Assembly: GCA_963765105.1 (NCBI GenBank)
Contig: CAVXUW010000004.1
Location: 496,001 to 560,000, forward strand
Source: CALMEC01 sp963765105
Lineage (GTDB): Bacteria; Actinomycetota; Thermoleophilia; Miltoncostaeales; Miltoncostaeaceae
Direction: 5' to 3'
DNA: 64,000 nucleotides
Shown: piece by piece, positions 26,486 to 36,078 of the stretch
Layout of the letters: each line of letters begins with the position of its first letter
Position numbering within the stretch: position 1 is the first letter of the stretch
Program-made: the position numbers and the translations under genes
The notes under the pieces: model-generated
What the model was told of the DNA's origin: nothing
Database searches by the model: none
What the model saw: only the letters and a program-made list of their open reading frames with translations

Positions 26486-27979
26486 ATGGTGCCCCGCACG
26501 AACTCACCTGCCGGCAGTCGCGCGAAGCGCATCGTCGGTCGTTCCGTCGCTGTGTCCGGGCTCGCCCTCGCGACGCTCGTAGTCGGTGGCGCCTCCTCCG
26601 GGTTCGCCAGCGGCTCGGCTCCACCCACCCAACCCGGGGCCCCGCCGCCGGCACCCCCTGCGACGGTGACCGCCCGGGTCATCGATGGCGACACCGGGAC
26701 CCCCGTCGCCGGTGTCCCGATCAGCGCGTGGAGCCCCACGGCGCCGCCGCCGTTTGGCGCGCCCGGCGTGACCGATGTGAACGGTCTGTGGCCCGTGCCG
26801 GAGGGTGCGGCCGGTGTCTACGTCCCTCCCCGCCGCGGCTACCCGGCGGCCAGCGCGGGCATCGCACGGCGCTTCGTCGGTGAGCTGAAGGTGCGCCTCT
26901 ACAACCCACTGCTTCAAAGCCCGGAGTACGGCGGGGGACCGCAACGGATGCGGTACGTGCCACCGGTGGATCTCCCGGCCCCGAAGGGCAAACCCACGTG
27001 GAAGTATCGGGGGAAGTCCCTTCTCGAGTTCCCCCCGGCGGTGTCGAACGGCGTTACGGTGCTGACGAACAACTCCGGCCGGGTGTTCTGCTTCGTCACC
27101 AAGACCGGCCGGGTCAAGTGGACGGTCAAGCACACGCGGACAAGCAACATCGCCGCGAGCCCCGCGATCGTCAGCGACCAGTCCCTCGTGATCGTGGCGG
27201 GTATGGACGGGCGCCTCGTCGCATACGACCTCAGGACTGGCAAGCGCCGGTGGCGGTTCTCGACCGGTGGGAGCCCGATCGAATCGTCCCCGCTGGTCGT
27301 GAAGGACACCGTCTACTTCGGCGCCTGGAACGGTCGCTTCTATGCCGTCTCGACGACGACCGGTCGAAAGCGCTGGTCCTACCTCGCGTCGGATGACATC
27401 AAGGGCAGCGCTGCGCAGGCCGGAAAGCTCATCGTGTTCGGTGATTACTCCGGCACGATCCATGGCGTCAACGCCACGACCGGCAAGCGCGCTTGGCGTA
27501 ACCGCGTCGGCAAACGCCTCTACGGCGGACCGGCGATCTCGGACGGGCGCGGCGTCATCGGCGACGTCGGCGGCGCGGTTATCGCGTTCAACCCGAGAAC
27601 CGGTCGCCAGCTGTGGCGCCACGCCACCGGAGACTACGTCTACTCGAGCCCTGCGATTGCGAACGGCGTGGTCTACATCGGCTCGTTCTCCGGACGGTTC
27701 GTCGCCCTCAGCCTCCGCACCGGAGGCGTCAAGTGGTCGTTCAACGCCGGTGGACGCATCGGCGGCTCGGCGACCGTCGTCGGAGAGAACGTCTACCTCG
27801 CCACGCTCGCCCGTCGCGGCGGGAAAGACCGCACGTTCGCCCTGGACGTCCGGACCGGCCGGGTCGTTTGGCGTGGTGCGGACGGTCGTTACTCACCGGC
27901 CGTCGCCGCCGGGCGCACGCTGTTCATCGTCGGGCGCACGTCTCTCTACGCCTACGACATGCCGTCAGCGCGTCGCTGA
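26486..27979 (+). CDS. secreted PQQ-type beta-propeller repeat protein
   Basis: 497 residues. A signal peptide covers about residues 10-42 (KRIVGRSVAVSG, then a hydrophobic run ending GFASGSA). A Pro-rich linker and a small carboxypeptidase-regulatory-like segment (VTARVIDGDTGTPVAGVP) follow. From about residue 165 come at least seven blades of the form GxLxAxDxxTGxxxW (AYDLRTGKRRW, AVSTTTGRKRW, GVNATTGKRAW, AFNPRTGRQLW, ALSLRTGGVKW, ALDVRTGRVVW). Structurally BamB-like, but with no evidence for outer-membrane assembly in this organism. Start chosen at the ATG 12 bases after GGGAGG. Confidence 0.85.
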   Translation: MVPRTNSPAGSRAKRIVGRSVAVSGLALATLVVGGASSGFASGSAPPTQPGAPPPAPPATVTARVIDGDTGTPVAGVPISAWSPTAPPPFGAPGVTDVNGLWPVPEGAAGVYVPPRRGYPAASAGIARRFVGELKVRLYNPLLQSPEYGGGPQRMRYVPPVDLPAPKGKPTWKYRGKSLLEFPPAVSNGVTVLTNNSGRVFCFVTKTGRVKWTVKHTRTSNIAASPAIVSDQSLVIVAGMDGRLVAYDLRTGKRRWRFSTGGSPIESSPLVVKDTVYFGAWNGRFYAVSTTTGRKRWSYLASDDIKGSAAQAGKLIVFGDYSGTIHGVNATTGKRAWRNRVGKRLYGGPAISDGRGVIGDVGGAVIAFNPRTGRQLWRHATGDYVYSSPAIANGVVYIGSFSGRFVALSLRTGGVKWSFNAGGRIGGSATVVGENVYLATLARRGGKDRTFALDVRTGRVVWRGADGRYSPAVAAGRTLFIVGRTSLYAYDMPSARR

Positions 27980-28008
27980 CCTCAACGCCGCCACCACCGC
28001 ATCGAGCC

Positions 28009-28650
28009 CTAACCCGAGGACACGTCAAACAACACGGTCTGTGTGTTTCTAAGGTCAAACGGAGCGGGCACGGTGACGAGCCATTCGTGGAACATGGGGA
28101 GGTCCATCGGGCGCGCCACCAAGAAGCCCTGAGCTTCGTCGCACCCGGCGGCACGCACCCGCGCAAGTTGCTCCGGCGTCTCGACACCTTCGGCAACGAC
28201 CCTCATTCCCAGTGTGTGGGCAAGGGTGGTCACGAGTTCGACGATTCCATGGTCGGTTGCCGACTCGGCAGCCGCAGCGACGAACGAGCGGTCCACCTTG
28301 ACGACGTCTGCCGGGATCCGTCGAAGGTAGGTCATCGACAAGTAGCCGGTTCCAAAGTCGTCGATACTCAGGCTCACGCCTCGATCGACGAGTCGGCGGA
28401 GCATGAGGTCGACAGCGTCGACACCTTCGTCGAGCAGATAGCTCTCCGTGAGCTCGATGCTCAACCAGCCGGGCTCTGCCCCGCTCCCGAGCAAGGCGGC
28501 GTCCACGTCGGCGACGACGTCGCCGCGCGTCACGTGCATGCCGGAAATGTTCACAGCGATGGGGGCCGAAAAGGTGGGGTCGGAGGCGCGAAGTTGCCCC
28601 GCCACCTTTGCTGCCGACCGCAACGCCCAGCGTCCGATGTCGATGACGAT
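28009..28650 (-). pseudogene. C-terminal part of an EAL-domain phosphodiesterase, truncated by an IS remnant
   Basis: About 210 residues covering the second half of an EAL domain: APIAVNISGMHV, ELTESYLLDE, SIDDFGTGYLS, VKVDRSFVAA and AEGVETPEQLA. The EAL signature itself and anything N-terminal are missing. Immediately beyond the VIDIGRWALR helix the sequence switches to the antisense of an IS3-type transposase end, so the break is an insertion or recombination. Without the Glu of EAL the fragment cannot hydrolyse c-di-GMP. Confidence 0.8.
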
Positions 28651-28798
28651 CGTCACCTGGATCGAACGCACCTACAACCGCCGACGGCGCCAAGCCCGCC
28701 TCGGCCGGTTGACACCCGTCGAATACGAAACCATCATGACCACGTCCACTGCACTCGCAGCATGACTACAACCTGTCACCTAAACGTGCAGCAGACCC
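28651..28798 (+). mobile_element. IS3-family insertion sequence remnant (3' end of orfB plus right end)
   Basis: Reading plus, the last 38 codons of an integrase-core transposase are present (TWIERTYNRRRRQARLG, then LTPVEYE, stop at 28765), the very conserved tail of IS3-family OrfB. About 33 bp of non-coding sequence with CCTGTCACCTAAACGTGCAG follows and probably marks the right inverted repeat. The rest of the element, including the DDE residues, is gone. It abuts and truncates the EAL gene on the other strand. Confidence 0.78.
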
Positions 28799-28988
28799 AA
28801 AGCCCTAACCTTCTATCGGCATCAAACCGGACCGATCGGCGAGCCACCTGTAGGTCTTTACAGTTAACTCATTATCGAGTGACGTGAACGCCGGATCCGC
28901 GTCGGAGTGGCGGTGCCCGTAGCCACCCGAACGTGAGATGCGGTTTTCCCTCGATATCGGGGCCAGCGCCACGGTTCAAACTGTCTCC

Positions 28989-29465
28989 ATGAACGCCGGT
29001 TCGAAGAGGTTCCGGGGATTGTCGCTTCGCCGAATCCTGAAATGGATTGGCATATGGCTGGTCGTGCTTCTCCTGGCGATTCAGTTCATCCCCTACGGCC
29101 GTGACCATTCCAACCCGCCAGGTGGACGTCAGATCGCATGGGACAGTCCGCGCACCCAGCAGCTGATGACCGACGCGTGCATGGACTGCCACAGCAACGC
29201 GACGAAGTGGCCGTGGTACTCACATGTCGCACCGGTCTCCTGGCTTGTGCAGAAAGATGTCGACGAGGGTCGCAGCGAGCTCAACCTCTCGACCGAGGCA
29301 GTCGAGGTCGATGAGATGATCGAGACGATCCAGGATGGGTCCATGCCCCCCACGGTCTACAAGCCCACTCACCCCGGGTCGTGGTTGTCCGATGAAGAGA
29401 AGCAGGATTTGATCCGCGGCCTGCAAGCGACGTTCGGCGCGAGCGAGAACGACGAAAGCGACTGA
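28989..29465 (+). CDS. haem-binding domain protein, membrane-anchored
   Basis: 158 residues. One N-terminal helix (WIGIWLVVLLLAIQF, residues about 18-33) anchors the protein, followed by a domain with CMDCHSN, a c-type haem CxxCH motif, and WPWYSHVAPVSW, the typical sequence of the haem-binding domain family. The domain continues with the helical segment DEMIETIQDGSMPP. It would sit outside the cytoplasmic membrane as a mono-haem redox protein. The start ATG at 28989 keeps the anchor; the open frame begins 17 codons earlier. Its neighbour downstream is the cupredoxin lipoprotein, so the two could exchange electrons (inference). Confidence 0.83.
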   Translation: MNAGSKRFRGLSLRRILKWIGIWLVVLLLAIQFIPYGRDHSNPPGGRQIAWDSPRTQQLMTDACMDCHSNATKWPWYSHVAPVSWLVQKDVDEGRSELNLSTEAVEVDEMIETIQDGSMPPTVYKPTHPGSWLSDEEKQDLIRGLQATFGASENDESD

Positions 29466-29724
29466 GCCCGAACCTCCTCGGGAAGGCATCCACCTGACCG
29501 TTCGGCGAAGCTGTGCGTCGTCCGACTGACCCGTGGAGGCGAACGGTGGCGATTGCGTCGGGCGACGGGCGAGTGATAGCTACTCGGGAGCGGTGATCGT
29601 CCGGACAGCCCCCTGCGGTTCGACCGCACGGGCGGTGGCGGATCTACCGATGCCCCGACAGACAGCCGATGCCAGGCTCGGTTGGGTCACAAGGAAGACT
29701 GAATACCTCACACCGGGAGGAGCC

Positions 29725-30678
29725 ATGCGCATTCTTCGGTATTTGACCACTGCAGTGGTCGCGGCTGGTCTGACAGTTGGTTTGGTTGCGTGCGGCGGCG
29801 ACTCCAAAACGATCGACACCACCACTGGAGCCCCCGCCACGACGTCGGCCGGCACTAAGGTCAATGTCCAGCTTGGTGAGGACGGGGCGAAGTTCTTCAT
29901 CACGCTCGACAAAGACACGGTCCCCGCCGGGGAGACCACATTCGTGATCGATAACGTCGGCTCGATGCATCACGAGATGGCGATCTTCAAGACCGACCTG
30001 CCCGCCGACAAACTCCCTCTAACCGATGAGGGCAAAGTCGACGAAGAAAAGGCCGGCCTACTGGCAGAGGCCGTCTACAACAAACCCCTCCGCGGCGACG
30101 AAGACCACCGCATCCGCGATGGCCGCGGCGTCAACTACACCATCAACCTGAAACCCGGCAAGTACGTCCTCCTCTGCAACCTCACAGGCCACTACAAAGC
30201 CGGACAGTTCATCGCCTTCACCGTCGAAGGCGAGGCGGCCAGTGGCAGCGCAACGACGAGTCCGCAGGAGCCGGCGGCCGTCGATTCCGCCGTCAAAGGC
30301 ACGCCCGTTGCGGTGAAGCTTGGTGAGGACGGGGCGAAGTTCTTCATCACGCTGGACAAGGACACAGTCCCCGCGGGTGAGACCACATTCGTCATCGACA
30401 ACGTCGGCTCGATGCATCACGAGATGGCCATCTTCAAGACCGACCTGCCCGCCGACAAACTCCCCCTAACAGACGACGGCAAAGTCGACGAAGAAAAGGC
30501 CGGCCTACTGGCAGAGGCCGTCTACAACAAACCCCTCCGCGGCGACGAAGACCACCGCATCCGCGACGGCCGCGGCGTCAACTACACCATCAACCTGAAA
30601 CCGGGCAAGTACGTCCTCCTCTGCAACCTCACAGGCCACTACAAAGCCGGGCAGTTCATCGCCTTTACCGTCACCTGA
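29725..30678 (+). CDS. lipoprotein with two tandem near-identical cupredoxin domains
   Basis: 317 residues from an ATG preceded by GGGAGGAG. The lipobox LVAC puts the lipidated Cys at residue 23. Two domains of about 120 residues, 149 residues apart, are almost identical. Each has His-His (82-83 and 231-232) in SMHHEMAIF and a C-terminal loop with Cys, His and Gln (Cys151/His156/Gln161; Cys300/His305/Gln310) in CNLTGHYKAGQ. That is a type I copper site in which the usual axial Met is Gln. The linker is Ser/Thr/Ala-rich. It should be an extracytoplasmic electron carrier; copper binding is inferred. Confidence 0.85.
   Translation: MRILRYLTTAVVAAGLTVGLVACGGDSKTIDTTTGAPATTSAGTKVNVQLGEDGAKFFITLDKDTVPAGETTFVIDNVGSMHHEMAIFKTDLPADKLPLTDEGKVDEEKAGLLAEAVYNKPLRGDEDHRIRDGRGVNYTINLKPGKYVLLCNLTGHYKAGQFIAFTVEGEAASGSATTSPQEPAAVDSAVKGTPVAVKLGEDGAKFFITLDKDTVPAGETTFVIDNVGSMHHEMAIFKTDLPADKLPLTDDGKVDEEKAGLLAEAVYNKPLRGDEDHRIRDGRGVNYTINLKPGKYVLLCNLTGHYKAGQFIAFTVT
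29871..30675 (+). repeat. tandem intragenic duplication, two copies of about 358 bp
   Basis: Copy 1 is 29871-30228 and copy 2 is 30318-30675, 447 bp apart and in the same frame. The DNA is nearly identical and almost all differences are synonymous (one visible Glu/Asp change in TDEG versus TDDG). An 89-bp Ser/Thr/Ala-coding linker separates them. Confidence 0.9.
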
Positions 30679-30712
30679 CAAACGACCCGCGGGAAAGGCC
30701 CGTGGCCCCGCT

Positions 30713-30747
30713 GTCTGCCGCCCACACTTCCGTGTCGGGCGGCAGAC
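30713..30747 (+). terminator. strong hairpin terminator after the cupredoxin gene
   Basis: GTCTGCCGCCC at 30713-30723 pairs perfectly with GGGCGGCAGAC at 30737-30747, and the loop itself can extend the stem (ACAC/GTGT around TTCC). It starts 35 bp after the stop codon. No T-run follows. Confidence 0.72.
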
Positions 30748-30823
30748 ATGTTTGCGGGGCGGTGTTGGGCTCGAGATCACGAAGGCCTCCGTCTTACGTC
30801 AATCGTTTTGACAGCGGACTTCG

Positions 30824-31916
30824 TCACAGACGCGCCTCGTAGACGATGTTGAAAGGGGTCTCGGCCGCGCGACGGAAGCGTGTGAACCCGGCGGCGGTCA
30901 CGACCTCACGGATCCGCGCCTCCCCCGCCTGCGCGCCGAGCGCCAGCCCGACCTCCTGGTCCAGCGACGACGGCGTGCACAGCAGCGTCGAGAAGCCGTA
31001 GTAGGCGCGCCCGACGGAGTTGAGGTTGTCCTCGACGTGATCTCCTGGGGCCGGCTCGACGATCATCCACGTCCCGTCCGGCGCGAGCGACCTGCGCACA
31101 TGGCAGGCCGCGCCCATCGGGTCGCCCATGTCGTGGAGGCAGTCGAACATCGTCTCCAAGTCGAAATCCACGCCGGGAAACGCTGACGCCGCGGCGGTCG
31201 CGAAGCGGATGCGCGGTACGGTCAACGGGTTCGCCGTGAGACCGGACTCCCTGGAGCGCTCACGCGCGGTCGCGATCGAGCCGGCGTGGTAGTCGAAGCC
31301 GATGAACGTCGACTTCGGAAACGTCGTCGCCATAGGATCGTCGACGCGCCGTGGCCGCAGCCGACGTCGGCCACGTTGGCACCGGTCTCGAGTTTCTCCA
31401 CGACCCCTTCCAGCGCCGGGAGCCAGGAGGAGACGAGGTTGGCGTTGTAGCCCGGCCGGAAGAACCGCTCGGTGCCGTCGAAGACGTCGTGACTGTGTTC
31501 ATGCCAGCCAAACCCGGCGCCGCTGCGGGCGACCTCCGTGATTCGCGGCGAATCGAGGACCGACCCGACCGCGACCTGGAAGAGGCCAGGCAGGTAGGCA
31601 GGACTGTCTTCATCGGTCAGCGCCATCGCCTGCTCAGCCGGGAGTGTGTAACGACCCTCAACTGGGTCATACTCCACGTAACCTCCCGCCGCTTGGGCGT
31701 TGAGCCACTCACGCACATAGCGCTCAGCGACGCCGGCGCGCTCAGCCAGCTCGCTCGACGACAGCGCCCCCGCTCCGGCAAGCGCACGGTACAGGCCAAG
31801 CCCATCACGACAAGCGCGGAGTTCAACGTCGCCCCCACCTCCTCAACGGCGCGGAACACGAACGCCATCAGCTTGTCGTGATCAACAGCGGGCGGTGAAG
31901 CAGTTGTCGTGGTCAT
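30824..31916 (-). pseudogene. Rv2258c-like winged-helix SAM methyltransferase, frame-broken (copy 1)
   Basis: Three consecutive frames together give a complete protein of about 364 codons. The N-terminus (HDKLMAFVFRAVEEVGATL) is in one frame; the winged helix and middle (REWLNAQAAGGYVEYD, AYLPGLFQVAVGS, GANVADVGCGHGAST) in a second; the C-terminal half (STFIGFDYHAGSIATA, DCLHDMGDP, DGTWMIVEPAPGDH) in a third. One-base losses fit near 31790 and at 31335-31340 (CCTATGGCG). The family methylates unknown small molecules. Decay or uncorrected sequence error are both possible. Confidence 0.8.
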
Positions 31917-32155
31917 TGTTGCCTCCTTGTTCGTCGGTTACACCGACAGCGGGAGAGAAGCCGACGATGTCGGCGACGGGCGCCCCCTGTCGATGAGACG
32001 AGCTTAGGCGCGGCGCCCCGCGACGCCATCGACCGTCCTTGCCATCTTGCGGCGATCGAGCGTGTCGGGAGGCGGCGCTCACTCTGTAGGCGGGGAAACG
32101 CCGATGAGGCCGCGCTCACTCGCGACTCGCGTCGTCTGAGCGCGCGAGTGCCCCC

Positions 32156-32620
32156 TCACCCATTGGTGTCTGACACTGAGAGCGGGAGCACTTGTCGGTC
32201 GACTCGTGAATCGGACTTCTCTTCGTCCAGGCGCGCACGCTCGCCCTCGGCGAGCGCGGCGAGTTTGGCGAGGGATGCTTGCGCCTCTTCGGCGACGGCG
32301 GGGAGCCGGGCGGATTCGTCGTCGGGGACGTCGATTCGGACGGCGATCACGCAGCCATCGGGGTGGGGTTCGAGCGCCCACTCGTGGACGATGTCCGAGA
32401 GCAGGCAGGAGATCACGACACGGCCATCCTGGCCTGCCTCGAGACGCGTCGGGTACGCGAAGTCAGGCCACGCCGACATGAAGCGGGAAACTGTGCCGTC
32501 GGCCGTTTCGACGCGCTCTGTGCCGGCCCACCACTCGGGAAAGCGGGCTGGGTCGAAAAGGAGCTTCCAGACCTCTGAGGCGGCAGCGCGGCAGACGGCG
32601 TGATCCTCAAACGTTGGCAT
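32156..32620 (-). CDS. SRPBCC family protein (polyketide cyclase/START-like)
   Basis: 154 residues: FEDHAVCRAAASEVWKLLFD, then PARFPEWWAGTERVE and, later, a C-terminal helix. It has the helix-grip fold seen in aromatase/cyclase and ligand-binding proteins. The ATG at 32620 overlaps the end of the large BTAD regulator by 14 bases on the same strand, so it is likely translated from the same message. No catalytic residues can be assigned. The last about 35 residues are charged and probably flexible. Confidence 0.8.
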   Translation of the reverse strand: MPTFEDHAVCRAAASEVWKLLFDPARFPEWWAGTERVETADGTVSRFMSAWPDFAYPTRLEAGQDGRVVISCLLSDIVHEWALEPHPDGCVIAVRIDVPDDESARLPAVAEEAQASLAKLAALAEGERARLDEEKSDSRVDRQVLPLSVSDTNG

Positions 32621-35600
32621 CGACGGACCTCACTGCGACGGGTGCCCGAGAAGCGTTCCCTTTGCGAATGGCCCGTGAGATCTCGTCCGCCTCTCGTGTC
32701 GCATCGACTGCCTCGTCGCAGCGCCCGGCTGCCGCGAGCGCCGACGCGAGGTCCACCAGGACCCGCGCCAGCTCAATGCCGGGCTCAACGAGTCCGGCAA
32801 CCGGTGGGCGCCCCAAGTCCGTCAGCGTGACCGTGAAGAGCTCTCCGGCTGGCAGTCCTCGGGTCAGTCGCCGCCACCCGGCCTCGGCCTCTCGGAGTCG
32901 CCTGACCGCCAACACGTGATCCCCGCGGCCAATGGCGATCAAGCCCTGCAGCCGCGCCAGGTGAGCGACGAGGGCCTGCGGGAGATCGACATTTCGCACC
33001 GGCTCGAAGGGGAGCACCGCGAGCTCCTCGTCAGCCTCGGCGAGCGCGCCCATCCCGATGCAGGCCTCTGCCCTCCTCAGTCGGGCCAGGGGAACGGAGA
33101 AATGCCGGCCAGATCCGGCGAGCGCGTCTGCCAGGCGATCGGCGGCGACCGTGAAATCGCCGGCGGCAAGAAGGATCGAGCCGCTGTCGAAGGCGGCGGC
33201 CGACTCGAAATCGTCCTGCCCGTAGCGTTCAAACAGCCGGACCTCCTGCTCCACTGCTTCGATCGCCTCCGAGTGACGTCCGAGACGCGAGAGCGCGTAT
33301 GCGCGGGCCGCGTGGACGTACCCCTCGAGTGTGGGTACCGATACCGGCCCTGTAAGCGCGCGTTCCGCCAGGGTCAGCACGCGATCGAAGTCACCGCGGC
33401 AGCTGGCAGCGCACGCCACGTTGGCGCAGGCCAGGTGCAGGAGGTCCGCCCGGCGAAGACGCGCCGCGGTGTCGATGGCCCGGTTGCCGGGAGCGTCCAC
33501 CTCGTCGAGTCTGCCCGATCTGATCAGTGCCGCGACGCGAGCGAAATCCAGCTCGACCGCAAGGACGGCATCGCCCTCGGCTTCTGGCAACGCCTCGACC
33601 TGCTCGATCAACCCCTCAACGCACGCGGCGTCGCCCGCCATCGCTTCGGCCCACGCGGCACCTGCGAGCGCTAGTGCCCGAACTTCCGGCGCATCGAGGT
33701 GCCCAGAGTCGATGAGCTCGAGCGCCCGCCGGTAGGCGGCCAGCGACTCACGGGGGTAGCAGAGCCCGGTGCGAAGCTGGTGGCCGCGTGCGACATAGGC
33801 CGCGGAAACCGCGACGGTTTCACCCTCTGCCTCGAGCAGGGCGATCGCATTCGAAAACGCGGCGTCCATCGCCGTGCGGCGTTCTCGCCACGACTCGATC
33901 TCACCGAGCCTCAGCCAGAGCTCTGCGAGCTCCACCGGTGCGGGGTCGCCGCAGTCGAGCGCCTCAGTGAGGAAGTCGGCAGCCTCGTCGAGCGCCCCCA
34001 GCGGTTTCGCCTTCTGAGCGGCACCGATCAGATACGGGCGCGCTGCCGCGTCGTCGCCGCTGAGTCGAAGGTGACGTGCGATTTCCGCGGGGGCGGCGGG
34101 GGTGGGACGCCGGGCCAGCGCGCCCGCGATCAGACCGTGCAGCCAACGGCGCCGTGGTTCGGTGAGATCTGCATAACACGCTTTGCGGACCAGCTCGTGC
34201 ACGAAGCGTGCCGAGTGCTCGGCCGGCTCGAGGAGCCCCGAGTCGCACCCGGCGATGAAGGCGTCCCGAGCCGCGTCCACGCCGACAGCGTCGGCGACTT
34301 CGGTCATCTCGAGAGGACGGGCCGCAGCCGCCGCAACCTCCACGAGCAGGCGCGCCGGCGGCGGGAGCCTCCCAAGGGAAGACCTAATAGTCGCCCGCAG
34401 ACCCTCCGCGGGATCCTCACCCCCTGCTGCGGCGCGTGCGCCTTCGCGCGCGAACAGCGGGTTCCCGTCGGCGGCGCGAATGACTTGCCGCACCTGAACC
34501 GCGTTCAGACCCGGGGCCACCGCTGCAACCACGCGCTTGACGTCGGATCCGGCGAGCGGGCCGAGCGTTAGTTCCGCGACGACAGCGCTTCTCGCGCGGA
34601 GCGCGTCACGGACGGCGTCGAAGTCGCCGCTCGTCGCGGCCGGCCGCCGTGTGGCGATGAGAAGGCACGGCATGTCTGCGAGGCGTCGGCCGAGGTAGGC
34701 GAGCAGCGCGAGCGTTGCGGAGTCTGCGCGGTGGAGATCCGCAAGGACGAGCAATAGTGGCCCGGAGCCCGCCGCCCATGTGATCGCCTCGACCGCGGCT
34801 TCGAACAGCCTTGCCCGATCGAGTTCGGGCGAGCCGAGGCTGGGGGCGGTGGCGAAACCCCACTGCGTCACTACCATCGGACAGAGCCGCGCCAGATCCG
34901 ACGGCCATTCCGACTTCGGCGCGGGGGGAGCGACCCGCTCGATCAACTCGCGAAAGATCTCGGACCACGGAGCGAACGGCGGCCCGCCGGCGAGCTCGAG
35001 CGGAGAGCCCCGCAGGACATGCGCCCCCTGGCTGCGGGCGACGCCGGAGAGTTCTTCGACAAGCCGGGACTTCCCGATGCCCGCCTCGCCCTCAAGGAAC
35101 ACCACACCACCCTGGCCGCCAACCGCCGCGTCCCACGCCGCCCGAAGCCGGCTCAGCTCCTGCGCCCGCCCGATGAGCTCAGCCGAGGCCTTCTCCTCTC
35201 GGCGATGCCCCGAAACGATCACAGCCACGGGCCGACCAGCAGCTGACGTGCGCAGCTCAACGAAGAGACGACGGGTCTCGGTCGACGGAGCGATGCCAAG
35301 CTCGCTCTGGAGCACCGACGTGCAGCGCCGATACGCCGCGACGGCTTGGGCCGGCTCGCCCATCGCCACCAGACGCTCCATCAGCAGGCGATACGTGCCC
35401 TCTCGCAGCCGGTCATGCTCAAGCGCCTCGCGCGTCCATTTGACAGCGAGCCGACGGTCCCCTGTTTCCTCAGCCGCGTCAGCCAACCGCTCAAGCAGAG
35501 CGATGAGCTGCTCCCGAAACTCGTCCTGTGCGTCCAGCACCCACTCGTCCGGAAGATCCGCCAGCAACGGTCCACGCGCGAGGTCGACGGCAGCTTCCAT

Positions 35601-36014
35601 CGACATGACATCACCCGCAGCGACCAACCGCGCGAACCGCTCGACGTCGACGTCGCGCGGGAGTGCCGGATTGATGCCGACGAGCGAGCGATCCCCAACC
35701 AGATACTCATCTCCGCCCAATGCGGCGAACGCCTGGCGAATACTCCACAGCGTGCTGCGAAGTGACGCGCGGGCGCTCGTGTCGAGGACATCGGGCCAGA
35801 ACCAGCCAGCGAGGCGAACTCGCGCATGCAGGCCAGGTCGGTAGAGGAGAAAGGCCAGCACCGACCGCGGACGTACGCCCGGGAGCGTGGGCAGCGGACA
35901 CTCGTCGATCTCGACGGCGAGCCCGCCAAAGAGCTGGGCACGCAACACCGACTCATTGTCCACCCGCACTCGTGGTGCGTCAACGGTGTTTTCACGCTGA
36001 ATTGACGCTGGCAT
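32607..36014 (-). CDS. large AfsR/SARP-type regulator: BTAD plus AAA ATPase plus TPR
   Basis: 1135 residues. A winged helix with a BTAD partner occupies about 20-265 (AQLFGGLAVEID, SVLAFLLYRPG, SLRSTLWSIRQAF). An AAA-type ATPase spans about 280-560, with Walker A GEAGIGKSR and a Walker-B-like LLLVLADLHRAD. The C-terminal half is TPR repeats to about 1120. Such proteins couple nucleotide binding to activation of neighbouring operons. The gene is intact although both flanking methyltransferase genes are broken. It is divergent from methyltransferase copy 2 (64 bp between starts) and co-directional with SRPBCC and methyltransferase copy 1. Confidence 0.88.
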   Translation of the reverse strand: MPASIQRENTVDAPRVRVDNESVLRAQLFGGLAVEIDECPLPTLPGVRPRSVLAFLLYRPGLHARVRLAGWFWPDVLDTSARASLRSTLWSIRQAFAALGGDEYLVGDRSLVGINPALPRDVDVERFARLVAAGDVMSMEAAVDLARGPLLADLPDEWVLDAQDEFREQLIALLERLADAAEETGDRRLAVKWTREALEHDRLREGTYRLLMERLVAMGEPAQAVAAYRRCTSVLQSELGIAPSTETRRLFVELRTSAAGRPVAVIVSGHRREEKASAELIGRAQELSRLRAAWDAAVGGQGGVVFLEGEAGIGKSRLVEELSGVARSQGAHVLRGSPLELAGGPPFAPWSEIFRELIERVAPPAPKSEWPSDLARLCPMVVTQWGFATAPSLGSPELDRARLFEAAVEAITWAAGSGPLLLVLADLHRADSATLALLAYLGRRLADMPCLLIATRRPAATSGDFDAVRDALRARSAVVAELTLGPLAGSDVKRVVAAVAPGLNAVQVRQVIRAADGNPLFAREGARAAAGGEDPAEGLRATIRSSLGRLPPPARLLVEVAAAAARPLEMTEVADAVGVDAARDAFIAGCDSGLLEPAEHSARFVHELVRKACYADLTEPRRRWLHGLIAGALARRPTPAAPAEIARHLRLSGDDAAARPYLIGAAQKAKPLGALDEAADFLTEALDCGDPAPVELAELWLRLGEIESWRERRTAMDAAFSNAIALLEAEGETVAVSAAYVARGHQLRTGLCYPRESLAAYRRALELIDSGHLDAPEVRALALAGAAWAEAMAGDAACVEGLIEQVEALPEAEGDAVLAVELDFARVAALIRSGRLDEVDAPGNRAIDTAARLRRADLLHLACANVACAASCRGDFDRVLTLAERALTGPVSVPTLEGYVHAARAYALSRLGRHSEAIEAVEQEVRLFERYGQDDFESAAAFDSGSILLAAGDFTVAADRLADALAGSGRHFSVPLARLRRAEACIGMGALAEADEELAVLPFEPVRNVDLPQALVAHLARLQGLIAIGRGDHVLAVRRLREAEAGWRRLTRGLPAGELFTVTLTDLGRPPVAGLVEPGIELARVLVDLASALAAAGRCDEAVDATREADEISRAIRKGNASRAPVAVRSVDANV

Positions 36015-36078
36015 GACGCTGGGTGTGGATCATCGTTGTCGACCGATCCACGAAATCGCCCCTGGAGGGAGACCCCCA

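Noticed and set aside
33699..35844. Plus-strand open frames of 290 and 354 codons opposite the large BTAD/AAA regulator
   Set aside because: Mirror frames of a GC-rich gene with full domain support on the minus strand.
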